This document shows positions 32,403 to 41,425 of a stretch of 63,329 nucleotides of DNA, in pieces. How positions within the stretch are numbered: position 1 is the stretch's first letter; each line of letters begins with the position of its first letter. This stretch comes from Acrocarpospora catenulata (lineage in GTDB: Bacteria > Actinomycetota > Actinomycetes > Streptosporangiales > Streptosporangiaceae), in contig NZ_JAHCST010000014.1 of NCBI RefSeq assembly GCF_018476525.1, positions 141,619-204,947 on the forward strand, read 5' to 3'. The notes beneath the pieces are model-generated. The model did not search any database. It saw only the letters and a program-made list of their open reading frames with translations, and had not been told where the DNA came from. The translations under genes were made by a program, and so were the position numbers.

Positions 32403-33584
32403 ATGGAACCAGCCGACCGTCCGGCGGCCCGCCTCATCGCGCTGAGCCGACGGTCGACCGTACCCGCGGACGCGCTGCTGGCCGCCGCGCTGTTCCTGGC
32501 CACGCTCGGACCCGGCCAGGTGCTGTCCGGCCCCCCATGGCTGCTCGCGCTGCAGACGGCGCTGGTGGCTCCACTGGCCTGGAGACGGCGCGCTCCGATG
32601 ACGGTCCTGGGCGCGATCGGCGTCGCCGCCGCCGTCCAGTGGGGGCTGGACGTTCAGCTTCCCGCCGACGCCGCCCTCCTGGTGGCCCTGTACACGGTCG
32701 CCGCGCGCCGCCCGTGGCGCGACACCCTGCCGGCGGCGCTCGCGGTGCAGGCCGGGGTGCTGCTGGCCGCCGCCCGCTGGGCTCCGCCCGGCCAGTTCCC
32801 CTTCACGGCGGCCGCGCTGAGCGCGATGGCGGCCGCCGCCCTCATGACCGGCCTGTGGATGCGGGCACGACGGGCGTACGTGACCTCCCTGGAGCGCGAC
32901 CGTGAGCAGCGGGCACGGCTGGCCGTAGCCGAGGAACGCGCGCGGATGACCCGCGACATGCACGACATCGTCACCCACAACCTCTCGGTCATGGTGGCGC
33001 TGGCCGACAGCGCCGGCCACGTCCGCCACAGCGCGCCGGACCGGGCCGCGGCGGCGATGGAGCAGATCGCCGCGACTGGACACCAAGCCCTGCAGGACAT
33101 GCGCCGCTCCCTGAGCACCGGCCGCGCGATCTCGGGCGAGGAGGGCCTCGGCGGGACGTTTCAGCCCGCGCCCGGGATCGCCGAGCTCGGCCCGCTGGCC
33201 GAGCGGATGCGCGCGACCGGGCTGGCGACGTGTGTCCGGGTGGCCGGTGACACCGAGGCGGTTCCCGCCGCCGCCCAGCTGACGATCTACCGGCTGGTTC
33301 AGGAGGCGCTGACGAACACGCTGCGGCACGCGCCCGGGGCCCGCGCCGAGGTGCGGGTCGACGTATCGTCGCGCCGTGCCGAGGTGGAGGTCACCGACGT
33401 TCGCGAGCCACTCGACGCCGAGACCTGGGTGTCCGGGCCCCGCTCCGGGCTCCGGGGCGATGGGCGCGGGATCGCGGGCATGCGGGAACGGGTGGCCGCC
33501 TACGGCGGGACCCTGGAGGCCGGGCCGGTGACGGGCGGCGGATGGCGGGTGCTGGCCGTGCTGGACCTGGGAGCGCCACGATGA
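32403..33584 (+). CDS. sensor histidine kinase (DesK/NarL-partner type)
   Basis: 393 residues; about five N-terminal membrane segments (~20-155), a coiled linker, then the HisKA_3 box RDMHDIVTHNLSVM with the phosphorylated His at ~187. ATPase domain: N-box EALTNTLRHA and GRGIAGMRER. No extracytoplasmic sensor domain, so it may sense a membrane or intramembrane signal. Its stop overlaps the response regulator start. Divergent from the secreted hydrolase, which may be a target gene. Confidence 0.92.
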   Translation: MEPADRPAARLIALSRRSTVPADALLAAALFLATLGPGQVLSGPPWLLALQTALVAPLAWRRRAPMTVLGAIGVAAAVQWGLDVQLPADAALLVALYTVAARRPWRDTLPAALAVQAGVLLAAARWAPPGQFPFTAAALSAMAAAALMTGLWMRARRAYVTSLERDREQRARLAVAEERARMTRDMHDIVTHNLSVMVALADSAGHVRHSAPDRAAAAMEQIAATGHQALQDMRRSLSTGRAISGEEGLGGTFQPAPGIAELGPLAERMRATGLATCVRVAGDTEAVPAAAQLTIYRLVQEALTNTLRHAPGARAEVRVDVSSRRAEVEVTDVREPLDAETWVSGPRSGLRGDGRGIAGMRERVAAYGGTLEAGPVTGGGWRVLAVLDLGAPR

Positions 33585-34249
33585 TCCGGCTGCTGATCGC
33601 CGACGACGAGTCGCTGCTGCGGATGGCCTTCCGCATGGTCTTCGAGGCCGAGCCGGACATGGAGGTGGCGGGGGAGGCGGATGACGGCGAGCAGGCGGCC
33701 CGGCTGGCGCGGCGCCTGCGTCCGGACGTGGTGCTGATGGACGTGCGCATGCCCGGTCTGGACGGCATCGAGGCCACCCGCCGGATCGTGCGCGACAGCC
33801 CGCGCTCGCGCGTGCTCATCCTGACCACCTTCGATCTGGACGAGTACGCCTTCGCCGGGCTGAAGGCCGGAGCGGCCGGGTTCCTGCCGAAGAACACCCG
33901 GCCGCGGGAACTGCTGAGCGCGATCCGCGATGTCGCGGCCGGAGAGGCGGCGCTGTCGCCGCGCGTCACCCGCCGCGTGCTGGAGAGGTTCGCGCCGCAG
34001 ATGACTCCAGGGCCCGCCCTGCGGGACGAACGGCTGGCGCAGCTGACCGCGCGCGAGCACGAGGTGCTGGTGCAGGTGGCACGCGGGCTCTCCAACGCCG
34101 AGGTCGCCGCGGCGTTGCATCTGGCCGAGGCGACGGTCAAGACACATCTGAGCCGCGTGCTGGTCAAGCTCGGCCTGCGCGACCGCGCCCAGGTGGTGGT
34201 CTTCGCCTACGAAAGCGGCCTCATCCGCCCCGCCACCCCCGACCCCTGA
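33581..34249 (+). CDS. LuxR-type response regulator
   Basis: 222 residues starting at ATG 33581 (ATGA overlap; an in-frame start 13 codons upstream lacks support). Receiver: acidic ADDES, phospho-acceptor Asp in VLMDVRMPGLDG, Lys in PKNT. C-terminal LuxR helix-turn-helix: LTAREHEVLVQVARGLSNAE and TVKTHLSRVLVKLG. Partner of the preceding kinase; target genes unknown. Confidence 0.95.
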   Translation: MIRLLIADDESLLRMAFRMVFEAEPDMEVAGEADDGEQAARLARRLRPDVVLMDVRMPGLDGIEATRRIVRDSPRSRVLILTTFDLDEYAFAGLKAGAAGFLPKNTRPRELLSAIRDVAAGEAALSPRVTRRVLERFAPQMTPGPALRDERLAQLTAREHEVLVQVARGLSNAEVAAALHLAEATVKTHLSRVLVKLGLRDRAQVVVFAYESGLIRPATPDP

Positions 34250-34267
34250 CCGCCCCTGCCCGGTCAG
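34246..34267. terminator. short bidirectional hairpin
   Basis: CTGACCG, 8-nt loop, CGGTCAG: a perfect 7-bp stem that includes the stop codons of the two convergent genes on either side. Confidence 0.5.
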
Positions 34268-34914
34268 CGCAGTCCGGCGCGCTTGTCGAGGGCGACGACG
34301 GTGAGCCAGAGGAGGGTCGTCAGGGACCCGAGGGCGAGGGTGAGCGAGCCCGCGTGCCCGCCGGACAGTGCCCAGCCCAGGCCGCCCAGGAAGATCACCG
34401 CGCTGGCCGCCGAGCCCACCGCGTATCCCGTACGACCGGCCCGGCTGTAATGGCGTCCGAAAATGAAGCACGCCACCACGAGCGCGATGAAGCCGATCGA
34501 GGAAACGGCGTTGTGCGCGATGTTGTGCCAGCTCATCGTGGCCGGCACGCCGAGCGGGGTGCCGGTCGGGAAGCCGTCCACCGGGTCCATCGTGAAGATC
34601 CCGGCCAGGCAGGTGGTGACGCCGAACACCAGGACCAGACTGGGGGCCCACCTCCCGCCGGGCCGACCGCTCATGGCACGGCGGAGCCCGACCGATCCGG
34701 CGACGGCCAGCACGCCCATGAGGAGGAATGTGGTGATCTGGAGCCAGCCGAGGTCGCCGTTGCTCAGCAGGCTGAGCGGGTGGCGGGTCAGGTCGAAGCT
34801 CTCTCTGGTGAAGGCCTGGCCGAAGGAGAGGATCCCGTAGACGGGGGCGACCAGCGCGGCGGCGACCAGGAGCGGGCCGGTGCTGGTGGGGGTGCTGGTG
34901 TGGGTGGCGGTCAT
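34264..34914 (-). CDS. DUF998 membrane protein
   Basis: 216 residues with six likely membrane helices, matching the DUF998 family pattern (LSLLSNGDLGWLQITTFLL; GIFTMDPVDGFPTGTP; HNIAHNAVSSIGF). Function of the family is unknown. Convergent with the response regulator; upstream lies a 260-bp gap with a 16-bp palindrome. Confidence 0.85.
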   Translation of the reverse strand: MTATHTSTPTSTGPLLVAAALVAPVYGILSFGQAFTRESFDLTRHPLSLLSNGDLGWLQITTFLLMGVLAVAGSVGLRRAMSGRPGGRWAPSLVLVFGVTTCLAGIFTMDPVDGFPTGTPLGVPATMSWHNIAHNAVSSIGFIALVVACFIFGRHYSRAGRTGYAVGSAASAVIFLGGLGWALSGGHAGSLTLALGSLTTLLWLTVVALDKRAGLR

Positions 34915-34937
34915 GGCCGATTCCCTTCTGTGGCGGG

Positions 34938-34953
34938 GCCGGTTCGAACCGGC
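34938..34953. repeat. perfect 16-bp palindrome
   Basis: GCCGGTTCGAACCGGC, 24 nt upstream of the DUF998 start codon. It looks like a tRNA T-arm at first sight but the loop is one base short and no other tRNA parts are present. Could be a binding site for a regulator of the DUF998 gene. Confidence 0.5.
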
Positions 34954-35174
34954 ATCGCTGACGCGTCGATCGGCGACTCCCGGAATCGACCGCCTTGTCT
35001 CCCCCTCCCGCTGACCAGCAGTTATCCGGATATATCGGCATTATCTGTCGTAGGTTGATGGTGCATTACCTGTCACATCCCGCCGAATCCCCAGGTCACG
35101 CACGATCAGTCGATTCCGGGGCCGCCCGTGCGACGTGTTGACTGACGGAACGGAAACGAGCAAGGAGAAGCACC

Positions 35175-35501
35175 ATGAGGTTCCTGATGACCACCAAGGG
35201 CGGCGGGCAGGCTCCGGACGAGGCGATGTACGCGGAGATGGGGAAGTTCGTCGAGGAGATGACCAAAGCGGGCGTGCTGCTGGCGACCGGTGGGCTCGAC
35301 CCCGTGGGCACCCGCTTCACCTCCTCGGGCGGCGAGGTCACCGTCACCGACGGGCCCTTCACGGAGGCGCGGGAGGCGATCGTCAGCTTCGCGCTGATCG
35401 AGGTGCGCTCCAAGGAGGAGGCCATCGAGATCACCCGCCGGTTCTGGAAGATCGCCGGTGACGGGGTGGGTGGCATGCAGCAGGTGTACGGCCCCGAATA
35501 A
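35175..35501 (+). CDS. YCII/DGPF-domain protein
   Basis: 108 residues; AAGGAGAAG precedes ATG 35175. The name-giving motif TDGPFTEA is present, and the protein opens with MRFLMTTKGGG as usual. DGPF proteins are the standard neighbours of ECF42 sigma factors, and one follows 8 nt later. Their biochemical role is unclear; a regulatory or stress role with the sigma factor is supposed. Confidence 0.92.
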   Translation: MRFLMTTKGGGQAPDEAMYAEMGKFVEEMTKAGVLLATGGLDPVGTRFTSSGGEVTVTDGPFTEAREAIVSFALIEVRSKEEAIEITRRFWKIAGDGVGGMQQVYGPE

Positions 35502-35509
35502 ACACGATC

Positions 35510-37435
35510 ATGACGTCGTGGGACGCCCACACCGCCGTTGACGCGGTCTGGAAGCTGGAGTCCGCGAGGATCATCGCGGGCCTGGTCCGGATGGTGGGTG
35601 ATGTCGGGCTGGCCGAGGAGTTCGCGCAGGACGCGCTCCTGGCCGCGCTGGAGCGATGGCCGGAAGGCGTCCCGGACAATCCGGGTGCCTGGCTGATGGC
35701 CATCGCCAAGCGCAGGGCCGTCGACCACCTACGGCGCGCCGAACGGCTGGACCGGGGGCACGAGCGGCTCGCCCACGAGCTCTCGGTCCAGCCGGACCCC
35801 GGCGTCGCGGAACCGGACCCGGCAGACGGCCTCGACGACGACGTCCTGCGGCTGATGTTCGTCTCCTGCCATCCCGCCCTGTCCACCCGGGCGCGGGCGG
35901 CGCTGACCCTGCGGCTCGTCGGCGGCCTGCGGACCGAGGAGATCGCGCGGGCCTTCCTGGTGTCGGAGACCGCGGTCGCGCAGCGCATCGTCCGGGCCAA
36001 GCGCACGCTGGCCGCCCGGCGCATCCCCTTCGAGGTGCCCCCGCAGGGGGAGCGCGCGGCCCGGCTCTCCTCGGTGCTCGAAGTCGTTTACCTGGTGTTC
36101 AACGAGGGGTACGCGGCCACGGCGGGCGATGACCTGATGCGGCCCGGGCTGTGCCTGGAAGCGCTGCGGCTCGGCCGGCTGCTGGCCCGGCTGATGCCCG
36201 GCGAGGCCGAGGTGCACGGTCTGGTCGCGCTGATGGAACTCCAGGCCTCGCGGGCCGGGGCCCGTACCGGCCCGCAGGGGGAGCCGATCCCGCTGCACGA
36301 GCAGAACAGGGGGCGCTGGGACCGGCTGCTCATCCACCGGGGCATGGCGGCGTTGCTCCAGGCCAGGGCCGTCGGCGGGCCGTTCGGCCCGTACGTGCTC
36401 CAGGCCGCCATCGCGGTGTGCCACGCGCAGGCCGCCACCGCCGAGGACACCGACTGGGCCCAGATCGCGGCCCTCTACGCTGCCCTGTCCCGGGTGCTGC
36501 CCACCCCGGTCGTACGGCTCAACCAGGCGGTCGCGGTCGCGATGGCGGACGGTCCCGAGGCGGGGCTGGCCCTGATCGATCCGCTGCTCGCCGAGCCGGC
36601 GATGCGCAACTACCACCTGCTGCCGGGGGTCCGGGGCGACCTGCTGGCCCGGCTCGGGCGGTCCGCCGAGGCGCGGGCCGAGTTCGAGCGGGCCGCCGCG
36701 CTCGCCCAGAACGGTCCCGAACGGGCGATCCTCCTGAAACGCGCCGCCGTGTTGCCCGCCCTGCCGGTCACGTTCGGCCCCGCTGTGGCCGCGTTCCTGG
36801 ACCGGGAGGGCCTGGACCCGGCGACCGTGCGCTCCTACCGCAAGACGCTGACCCGGCTGCTCCGCGAAGTCGGGGCGGATCGGGCCCTCGCGGAGGTCAC
36901 CGCGGGACAGATCGCCGAGACCTTCGCCGCCGTCTGGGGGCGGGCGGCCGCGGCGACCTGGAACCGGCACCGGGCCGCCGTCCGGTCCTTCGCGGCCTGG
37001 GCGGAGGCGGGTGAGCTGGGGGCGCTGCTGGAGCGGCGGCCCGAACCTCGCGGCAGGTCCCGGCCGATGGACCCCGCCGCCGTCGAGACGCTGCTCGCCC
37101 GGCCCGGCCTCGCACTCCGCGAACGGGCGTTCTGGACGCTGCTCTACGAGCACGCGGCCAGGGCGGAATGGGCGCTCGCCCTCGACGTCGAGGACGGTGG
37201 ACGCCTGCCCTGGCCGCCACGGACCGCCGCCCTGCTCGCCCAGCTCATCGGCGACCGCGTCCGGGGGCCGTTATTCCTGGCCGATCGGCGATCGCCGCGG
37301 ACCACGCGTGACCGCTGCCCCGACACCGGGCGGGGCCGGCTGTCGTACGAGCGGGCGGAATACCTGTTCAAACAGGCCAGCGGGTGCACGTTGCGCCAGC
37401 TGAGCCAGGCCGGCACGCCGCCGTCGCCCGCCTGA
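35510..37435 (+). CDS. ECF42-type sigma factor fused to a degenerate tyrosine-recombinase domain
   Basis: 641 residues in one open frame. Residues ~1-180: ECF sigma regions 2 and 4 (AEEFAQDALLAALERWP; LRTEEIARAFLVSETAVAQR). ~180-415: the long helical/TPR-like C-terminal extension of ECF42 (VYLVFNEGYAAT; LYAALSRVLPTPVVRLNQAV). From ~420 a sequence very like the core-binding domain of XerC/D integrases appears (VAAFLDREGLDPATVRSYRK; TWNRHRAAVRSFAAWAEAGE), then part of the catalytic domain including the first Arg (LLYEHAARAEWALALDVED) and LSYERAEYLFKQASG. It stops around TLRQLS, before any catalytic Tyr. So recombination activity is unlikely; the domain may bind DNA or be the scar of an integration. 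Downstream of the DGPF gene. Confidence 0.85.
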   Translation: MTSWDAHTAVDAVWKLESARIIAGLVRMVGDVGLAEEFAQDALLAALERWPEGVPDNPGAWLMAIAKRRAVDHLRRAERLDRGHERLAHELSVQPDPGVAEPDPADGLDDDVLRLMFVSCHPALSTRARAALTLRLVGGLRTEEIARAFLVSETAVAQRIVRAKRTLAARRIPFEVPPQGERAARLSSVLEVVYLVFNEGYAATAGDDLMRPGLCLEALRLGRLLARLMPGEAEVHGLVALMELQASRAGARTGPQGEPIPLHEQNRGRWDRLLIHRGMAALLQARAVGGPFGPYVLQAAIAVCHAQAATAEDTDWAQIAALYAALSRVLPTPVVRLNQAVAVAMADGPEAGLALIDPLLAEPAMRNYHLLPGVRGDLLARLGRSAEARAEFERAAALAQNGPERAILLKRAAVLPALPVTFGPAVAAFLDREGLDPATVRSYRKTLTRLLREVGADRALAEVTAGQIAETFAAVWGRAAAATWNRHRAAVRSFAAWAEAGELGALLERRPEPRGRSRPMDPAAVETLLARPGLALRERAFWTLLYEHAARAEWALALDVEDGGRLPWPPRTAALLAQLIGDRVRGPLFLADRRSPRTTRDRCPDTGRGRLSYERAEYLFKQASGCTLRQLSQAGTPPSPA

Positions 37436-37501
37436 CCGGACGGTTCCGGCCGGGAGGCGTGTGTTGCGCATCACAGACGGTCTACACGACAGACCCAGCA
37501 G

Positions 37502-37523
37502 GTTCACCGTCAGTTCATTTTGG
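37502..37523 (+). promoter_or_regulatory. PHO box (PhoP-binding direct repeats)
   Basis: GTTCACCGTCA followed directly by GTTCATTTTGG: two 11-nt direct repeats of the Streptomyces-type PhoP unit, 74 nt before the pstS start codon. Another GTTCGTTCC lies at 37541. This is the expected activator site for phosphate starvation. Confidence 0.75.
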
Positions 37524-37596
37524 TTTTGGGTTTCGGCCCAGTTCGTTCCCTAATTTCTGTTGCGCGATTAATGAAGCGATTGGGGAGGGACCCAAG

Positions 37597-38709
37597 GTGA
37601 AGTACGCAGGCCGACTGGCCGCCTTCGTCCTTACAGGCGCGCTAGCGCTTGCTGCTTGCGGCACCGACGACAACACCGGTGCGGCGACCGACACTGGTGC
37701 GCCCGCGGCCTCCGCGGGTACGGGTGACAACGGCCTGAGCGGCACGATCAACGCGGCGGGCTCCTCCGCCCAGGCGAACGCCATGGACGAGTGGAAGAAG
37801 AACTTCCAGCAGGCCAACCCCGGGGTGAGCCTGAACTACCAGCCCAGTGGTTCCGGCGCCGGCATCCAGGCGTTCACCGACGGCACGGTGGCTTTCGCGG
37901 GGTCGGACTCCGCGCTCAACCCGGAGAAGGGCGAGCCGGAGAAGGCCGACGCGCGCTGCCAGACCGGCAAGGCGATCAACCTGCCCATGGTGACCGGCCC
38001 CGTCGCGGTGGTCTACAACCTGCCCGGCGTGGACGGCCTGCAGCTCAAGCCGAAGACGATCTCCGACATCTTCAACAGCAAGATCACCAAGTGGGACGAC
38101 CCGGCGATCAAGGCCGACAACCCGGACGCCTCGCTGCCCTCGACCGCGATCCAGGCGGTGCACCGCTCCGACGAGTCGGGCACCAGTGACAACTTCACCA
38201 AGTTCCTGGTCGCGACCGGCGAGTGGCCGTACGAGCACGCCAAGGCGTGGCCGGCCGAGGCCAAGGGCGTCGGCGCCAAGGGTTCCGACGGGGTGAGCCA
38301 GGCGGTCAAGACGACCGAGGGCGCCATCAGCTACGTCGAGCTCTCCTACGCGGAGAACTCCGCCCTGCAGAAGTCCAAGGTCGCCAACGGCTCCGGCGAG
38401 TTCGTCGAGCTGACCCCGGAGAGCGCCGCCAAGACCGTCGAGGCCGCCGAGGTCAAGGGCACCGGCAACGACCTGTCGCTCAGCATCGACTACGCCACCT
38501 CGGCCGCCGGCGCGTACCCGATCGTCCTGGTGACCTACGAGATCACCTGCGAGAAGGGCCTCGCCGCCGAGGAGGTCAATCTGGTCAAGGCGTTCCTGAC
38601 CTACACCGCCAGCGACGAGGGCCAGGCCTCGCTGACGAGCCTGGGCTACGCGCCGCTGCCGACCAGCCTGCTGGCCAAGGTCAGGACCTCGATCAGCGCG
38701 ATCTCCTAG
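37597..38709 (+). CDS. pstS: phosphate-binding lipoprotein PstS
   Basis: 370 residues from GTG 37597, with GGGGAGGGA upstream. Signal peptide with lipobox (LALAACG), then the phosphate-binding fold: TINAAGSSAQANAM, YQPSGSGAGIQAFTDG (phosphate loop), HRSDESGTSDNF. It captures phosphate outside the cell for the PstCAB channel encoded directly downstream. A PHO box precedes it. Confidence 0.97.
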   Translation: MKYAGRLAAFVLTGALALAACGTDDNTGAATDTGAPAASAGTGDNGLSGTINAAGSSAQANAMDEWKKNFQQANPGVSLNYQPSGSGAGIQAFTDGTVAFAGSDSALNPEKGEPEKADARCQTGKAINLPMVTGPVAVVYNLPGVDGLQLKPKTISDIFNSKITKWDDPAIKADNPDASLPSTAIQAVHRSDESGTSDNFTKFLVATGEWPYEHAKAWPAEAKGVGAKGSDGVSQAVKTTEGAISYVELSYAENSALQKSKVANGSGEFVELTPESAAKTVEAAEVKGTGNDLSLSIDYATSAAGAYPIVLVTYEITCEKGLAAEEVNLVKAFLTYTASDEGQASLTSLGYAPLPTSLLAKVRTSISAIS

Positions 38710-38710
38710 C

Positions 38711-39688
38711 ATGACCGCTCCGACGAGCACCCGTGCGGGCGGACCGGCGGCCAGCCGGTCCGCCCCCGGGCGTACCCGCGGTGAGGGCGCGTTCCGCTAC
38801 CTGGCGACCGGCGCCGGGATCCTGGTCCTGGTGATCATGGCCGCGATCGCGGTCTTCCTGGTCGTCGAGGCCGTCCCGGCGCTGCGGGCCAATGAGGGCG
38901 ACTTCCTCACCGAAGTCATCTGGGATCCCAACGGCAGCCACACCTTCGGCATCGCCGCGCTGGCGTTCGGCACTGTGCTCAGCTCGCTGCTGGCCCTGGT
39001 CATGGCGGTGCCGGTCGCGGTCGGGGTGGCGCTGTTCATCTCGCACTACGCGCCGCGCCGGCTCGCCGCCGCGCTGGGCTACGTGATCGACCTGCTGGCC
39101 GCGGTGCCCAGCGTCGTGTACGGCCTGTGGGGCATCGTCTTCCTGGTGCCGTTCATCACCGGCCCGGAGGGGTTCCTCAACGAGTACTTCGGCTGGATCC
39201 CGCTGTTCGCCGGGGAGAGCGTGGCCGGACGGTCGATGTTCACCGCCTCGGTCATCCTCGCGGTCATGATCCTGCCGATCATCGCGGCGATCTCCAGGGA
39301 GGTGTTCCTCCAGGTACCCAAGTCGCACGAGGAGGCCGCGCTGGCGCTCGGCGCCACCCGCTGGGAGATGATCAGGATGGCGGTGCTGCCGTTCGGCAGG
39401 CCCGGCGTGATCAGCGCGGCCATGCTGGGCCTGGGCCGGGCGATGGGCGAGACGATCGCGGTCGCGCTGATCCTGCCCGCCACCTTCGGCATCAGCTTCC
39501 AGATCCTCACCGCGCAGGGCAACAGCATCGCGGCCAACATCGCCAACGGCTTCGGCGAGGCCACGCCTATCGGCCGCGGCGCGCTGATCGCCTCCGGCCT
39601 GGTGCTGTTCGCGATCACGATGGTGATGAACATGGCGGCCCGGTTGGTCGTGGCCCGTCGCAAGGAGTACTCGGGAGCGGGAGCATGA
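38711..39688 (+). CDS. pstC: phosphate ABC permease PstC
   Basis: 325 residues, six membrane segments and the ABC coupling loop ALGATRWEMIRMAVLPFGRP. One nt after pstS; overlaps pstA by 4 nt. Confidence 0.96.
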   Translation: MTAPTSTRAGGPAASRSAPGRTRGEGAFRYLATGAGILVLVIMAAIAVFLVVEAVPALRANEGDFLTEVIWDPNGSHTFGIAALAFGTVLSSLLALVMAVPVAVGVALFISHYAPRRLAAALGYVIDLLAAVPSVVYGLWGIVFLVPFITGPEGFLNEYFGWIPLFAGESVAGRSMFTASVILAVMILPIIAAISREVFLQVPKSHEEAALALGATRWEMIRMAVLPFGRPGVISAAMLGLGRAMGETIAVALILPATFGISFQILTAQGNSIAANIANGFGEATPIGRGALIASGLVLFAITMVMNMAARLVVARRKEYSGAGA

Positions 39689-40578
39689 CCGCGATCGAAG
39701 AGGCGACCCCGATCCAGCACGTCTCGCCCCGGCGGCGGCTGACGGACCTGGTCGTGCGGGTCCTGGTCTACCTGGCCTTCGCGATCGCGGTGGTGCCGCT
39801 GGTCGCGGTGCTCTGGATGGTGATCAGCAACGGCCTGGCCCGTTTCGACATCGAATTCCTGACCCACTCGATGCGCAACATCGGCGCCAGGGACGCCGGC
39901 GGCGGGGCCTACCACGCCATCCTCGGCACGCTGGAGCAGGTGGCGCTCTCCTCGCTGATCTCCGTCCCCATCGGCCTGCTCACCGCGATCTACCTGGTGG
40001 AGTACGGCCGGGGCACCCGCCTGGCCCGCTCGATCAGCTTCTTCGTCGACGTCATGACCGGCGTCCCGTCGGTGGTGGCGGGCCTGTTCATCCTGGCCTT
40101 CTGGATCCTCGCGCTCGGCATGCCGTTCTCCGGTTTCGCCGGCGCGCTGGCGCTGTCGATCCTGATGATGCCGACCGTGGTCCGCGCGGCGGAGGAGATG
40201 CTCCGCCTGGTCCCCGCCGACCTGCGCGAGGCCGCGTACGCGCTGGGCGTGCCCAAGTGGCGCACCATCCTGAAGGTGGTGCTGCCCACCGCGCTGACCG
40301 GCATCGTCACCGGCGTCATGCTGGCCATCGCCCGCGTCGCCGGGGAGACCGCGCCGCTGCTGCTGACGGTGTTCTTCACCGACTCCATCAACGAGGACCC
40401 GTTCAACGGCCCGCAGATGGGCCTCCCCCTGTACGTCTTCGACCAGGCGGCACGCCCGACCGACACGGCGATCGACCGGGCGTGGGCGGGCGCGCTCACC
40501 CTCATCCTGATCGTCATGCTGCTCAACCTCGCCGCCCGCCTCATCGCCTGGTGGCGCTCGCCCGCCAGATCCCGGTAG
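39685..40578 (+). CDS. pstA: phosphate ABC permease PstA
   Basis: 297 residues with six membrane segments and the coupling loop ALGVPKWRTILKVVLPTALT. Starts at the ATG overlapping the pstC stop. Forms the channel with PstC. Confidence 0.96.
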   Translation: MTAIEEATPIQHVSPRRRLTDLVVRVLVYLAFAIAVVPLVAVLWMVISNGLARFDIEFLTHSMRNIGARDAGGGAYHAILGTLEQVALSSLISVPIGLLTAIYLVEYGRGTRLARSISFFVDVMTGVPSVVAGLFILAFWILALGMPFSGFAGALALSILMMPTVVRAAEEMLRLVPADLREAAYALGVPKWRTILKVVLPTALTGIVTGVMLAIARVAGETAPLLLTVFFTDSINEDPFNGPQMGLPLYVFDQAARPTDTAIDRAWAGALTLILIVMLLNLAARLIAWWRSPARSR

Positions 40579-40602
40579 CCGAACCAGGAGGAACCACCAC
40601 CG

Positions 40603-41379
40603 ATGTCCAAACAGATCACGGTCTCCGGCCTGGACGCCTACTACGGCTCGCACAAGGCCATCGAGGACGTCTCCATGACGATCGAGCCCCGCTCGGTCAC
40701 CGCGTTCATCGGCCCCTCGGGCTGCGGCAAGTCCACCTTCCTGCGCACGCTCAACCGCATGCACGAGGTCATCCCCGGCGCGCGGGTGGAGGGCAAGGTG
40801 CTGCTCGACGGCGTCGACCTGTACGGCTCCGGCGTCGAGCCGGTGTCGGTGCGCCGCTCGATCGGCATGGTCTTCCAGCGCCCCAACCCGTTCCCCACCA
40901 TGTCGATCTACGAGAACGTGGCCGCCGGGCTCCGCCTGAACCGGCGTATGCCCAGGTCACAGACCGACGAGGTGGTGGAGGAGTCGCTCAGGGGCGCTAA
41001 CCTGTGGAACGAGGTCAAGGACCGGCTGAACAAGCCGGGCGCGGGCCTGTCGGGCGGGCAGCAGCAGCGTCTGTGCATCGCCCGCGCCATCGCGGTCAAG
41101 CCGCAGGTGCTGCTGATGGACGAGCCGTGCTCGGCGCTCGACCCGATCTCGACCCTGGCGATCGAGGATCTGATCACCAAGCTCAAGCAGGAGTACACGA
41201 TCGTCATCGTCACCCACAACATGCAGCAGGCGGCCCGGATCAGCGACCGCACCGCGTTCTTCAACCTCGCGGCGCAGGGTCAGCCCGGCAAGGTGATCGA
41301 GATGGATGTCACCACACGCATGTTCACCAGCCCGTCGGAGAAGGCCACCGAGGACTACATCACCGGCCGCTTCGGCTGA
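40603..41379 (+). CDS. pstB: phosphate ABC ATPase PstB
   Basis: 258 residues. Walker [11 protein letters not shown]-loop [20 protein letters not shown], signature [14 protein letters not shown], Walker [15 protein letters not shown]-loop IVTHN. AGGAGGAA precedes the ATG. Powers PstCA. No phoU follows; an atypical regulator gene does. Confidence 0.97.
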   Translation: MSKQITVSGLDAYYGSHKAIEDVSMTIEPRSVTAFIGPSGCGKSTFLRTLNRMHEVIPGARVEGKVLLDGVDLYGSGVEPVSVRRSIGMVFQRPNPFPTMSIYENVAAGLRLNRRMPRSQTDEVVEESLRGANLWNEVKDRLNKPGAGLSGGQQQRLCIARAIAVKPQVLLMDEPCSALDPISTLAIEDLITKLKQEYTIVIVTHNMQQAARISDRTAFFNLAAQGQPGKVIEMDVTTRMFTSPSEKATEDYITGRFG

Positions 41380-41425
41380 GCCGGGGCCTTCACAGGACGC
41401 CGAAGGACGAACGGGAGGAAGCAGC

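Noticed and set aside
34931-34960. tRNA-like T-arm (GGTTCGAACC)
   Set aside because: The loop is six rather than seven bases and no acceptor, anticodon or D-arm can be folded around it on either strand.
37384-37520. Continuation of the recombinase domain in another frame after the sigma-factor fusion
   Set aside because: The +1 and +2 frames beyond the stop show no integrase box II (HxxR...Y) residues, so a simple frameshift does not restore it.
37384-37596. N-terminal extension of the PstS frame
   Set aside because: It would run through the PHO box and precede an intact lipoprotein signal peptide; GTG 37597 has a strong ribosome site.
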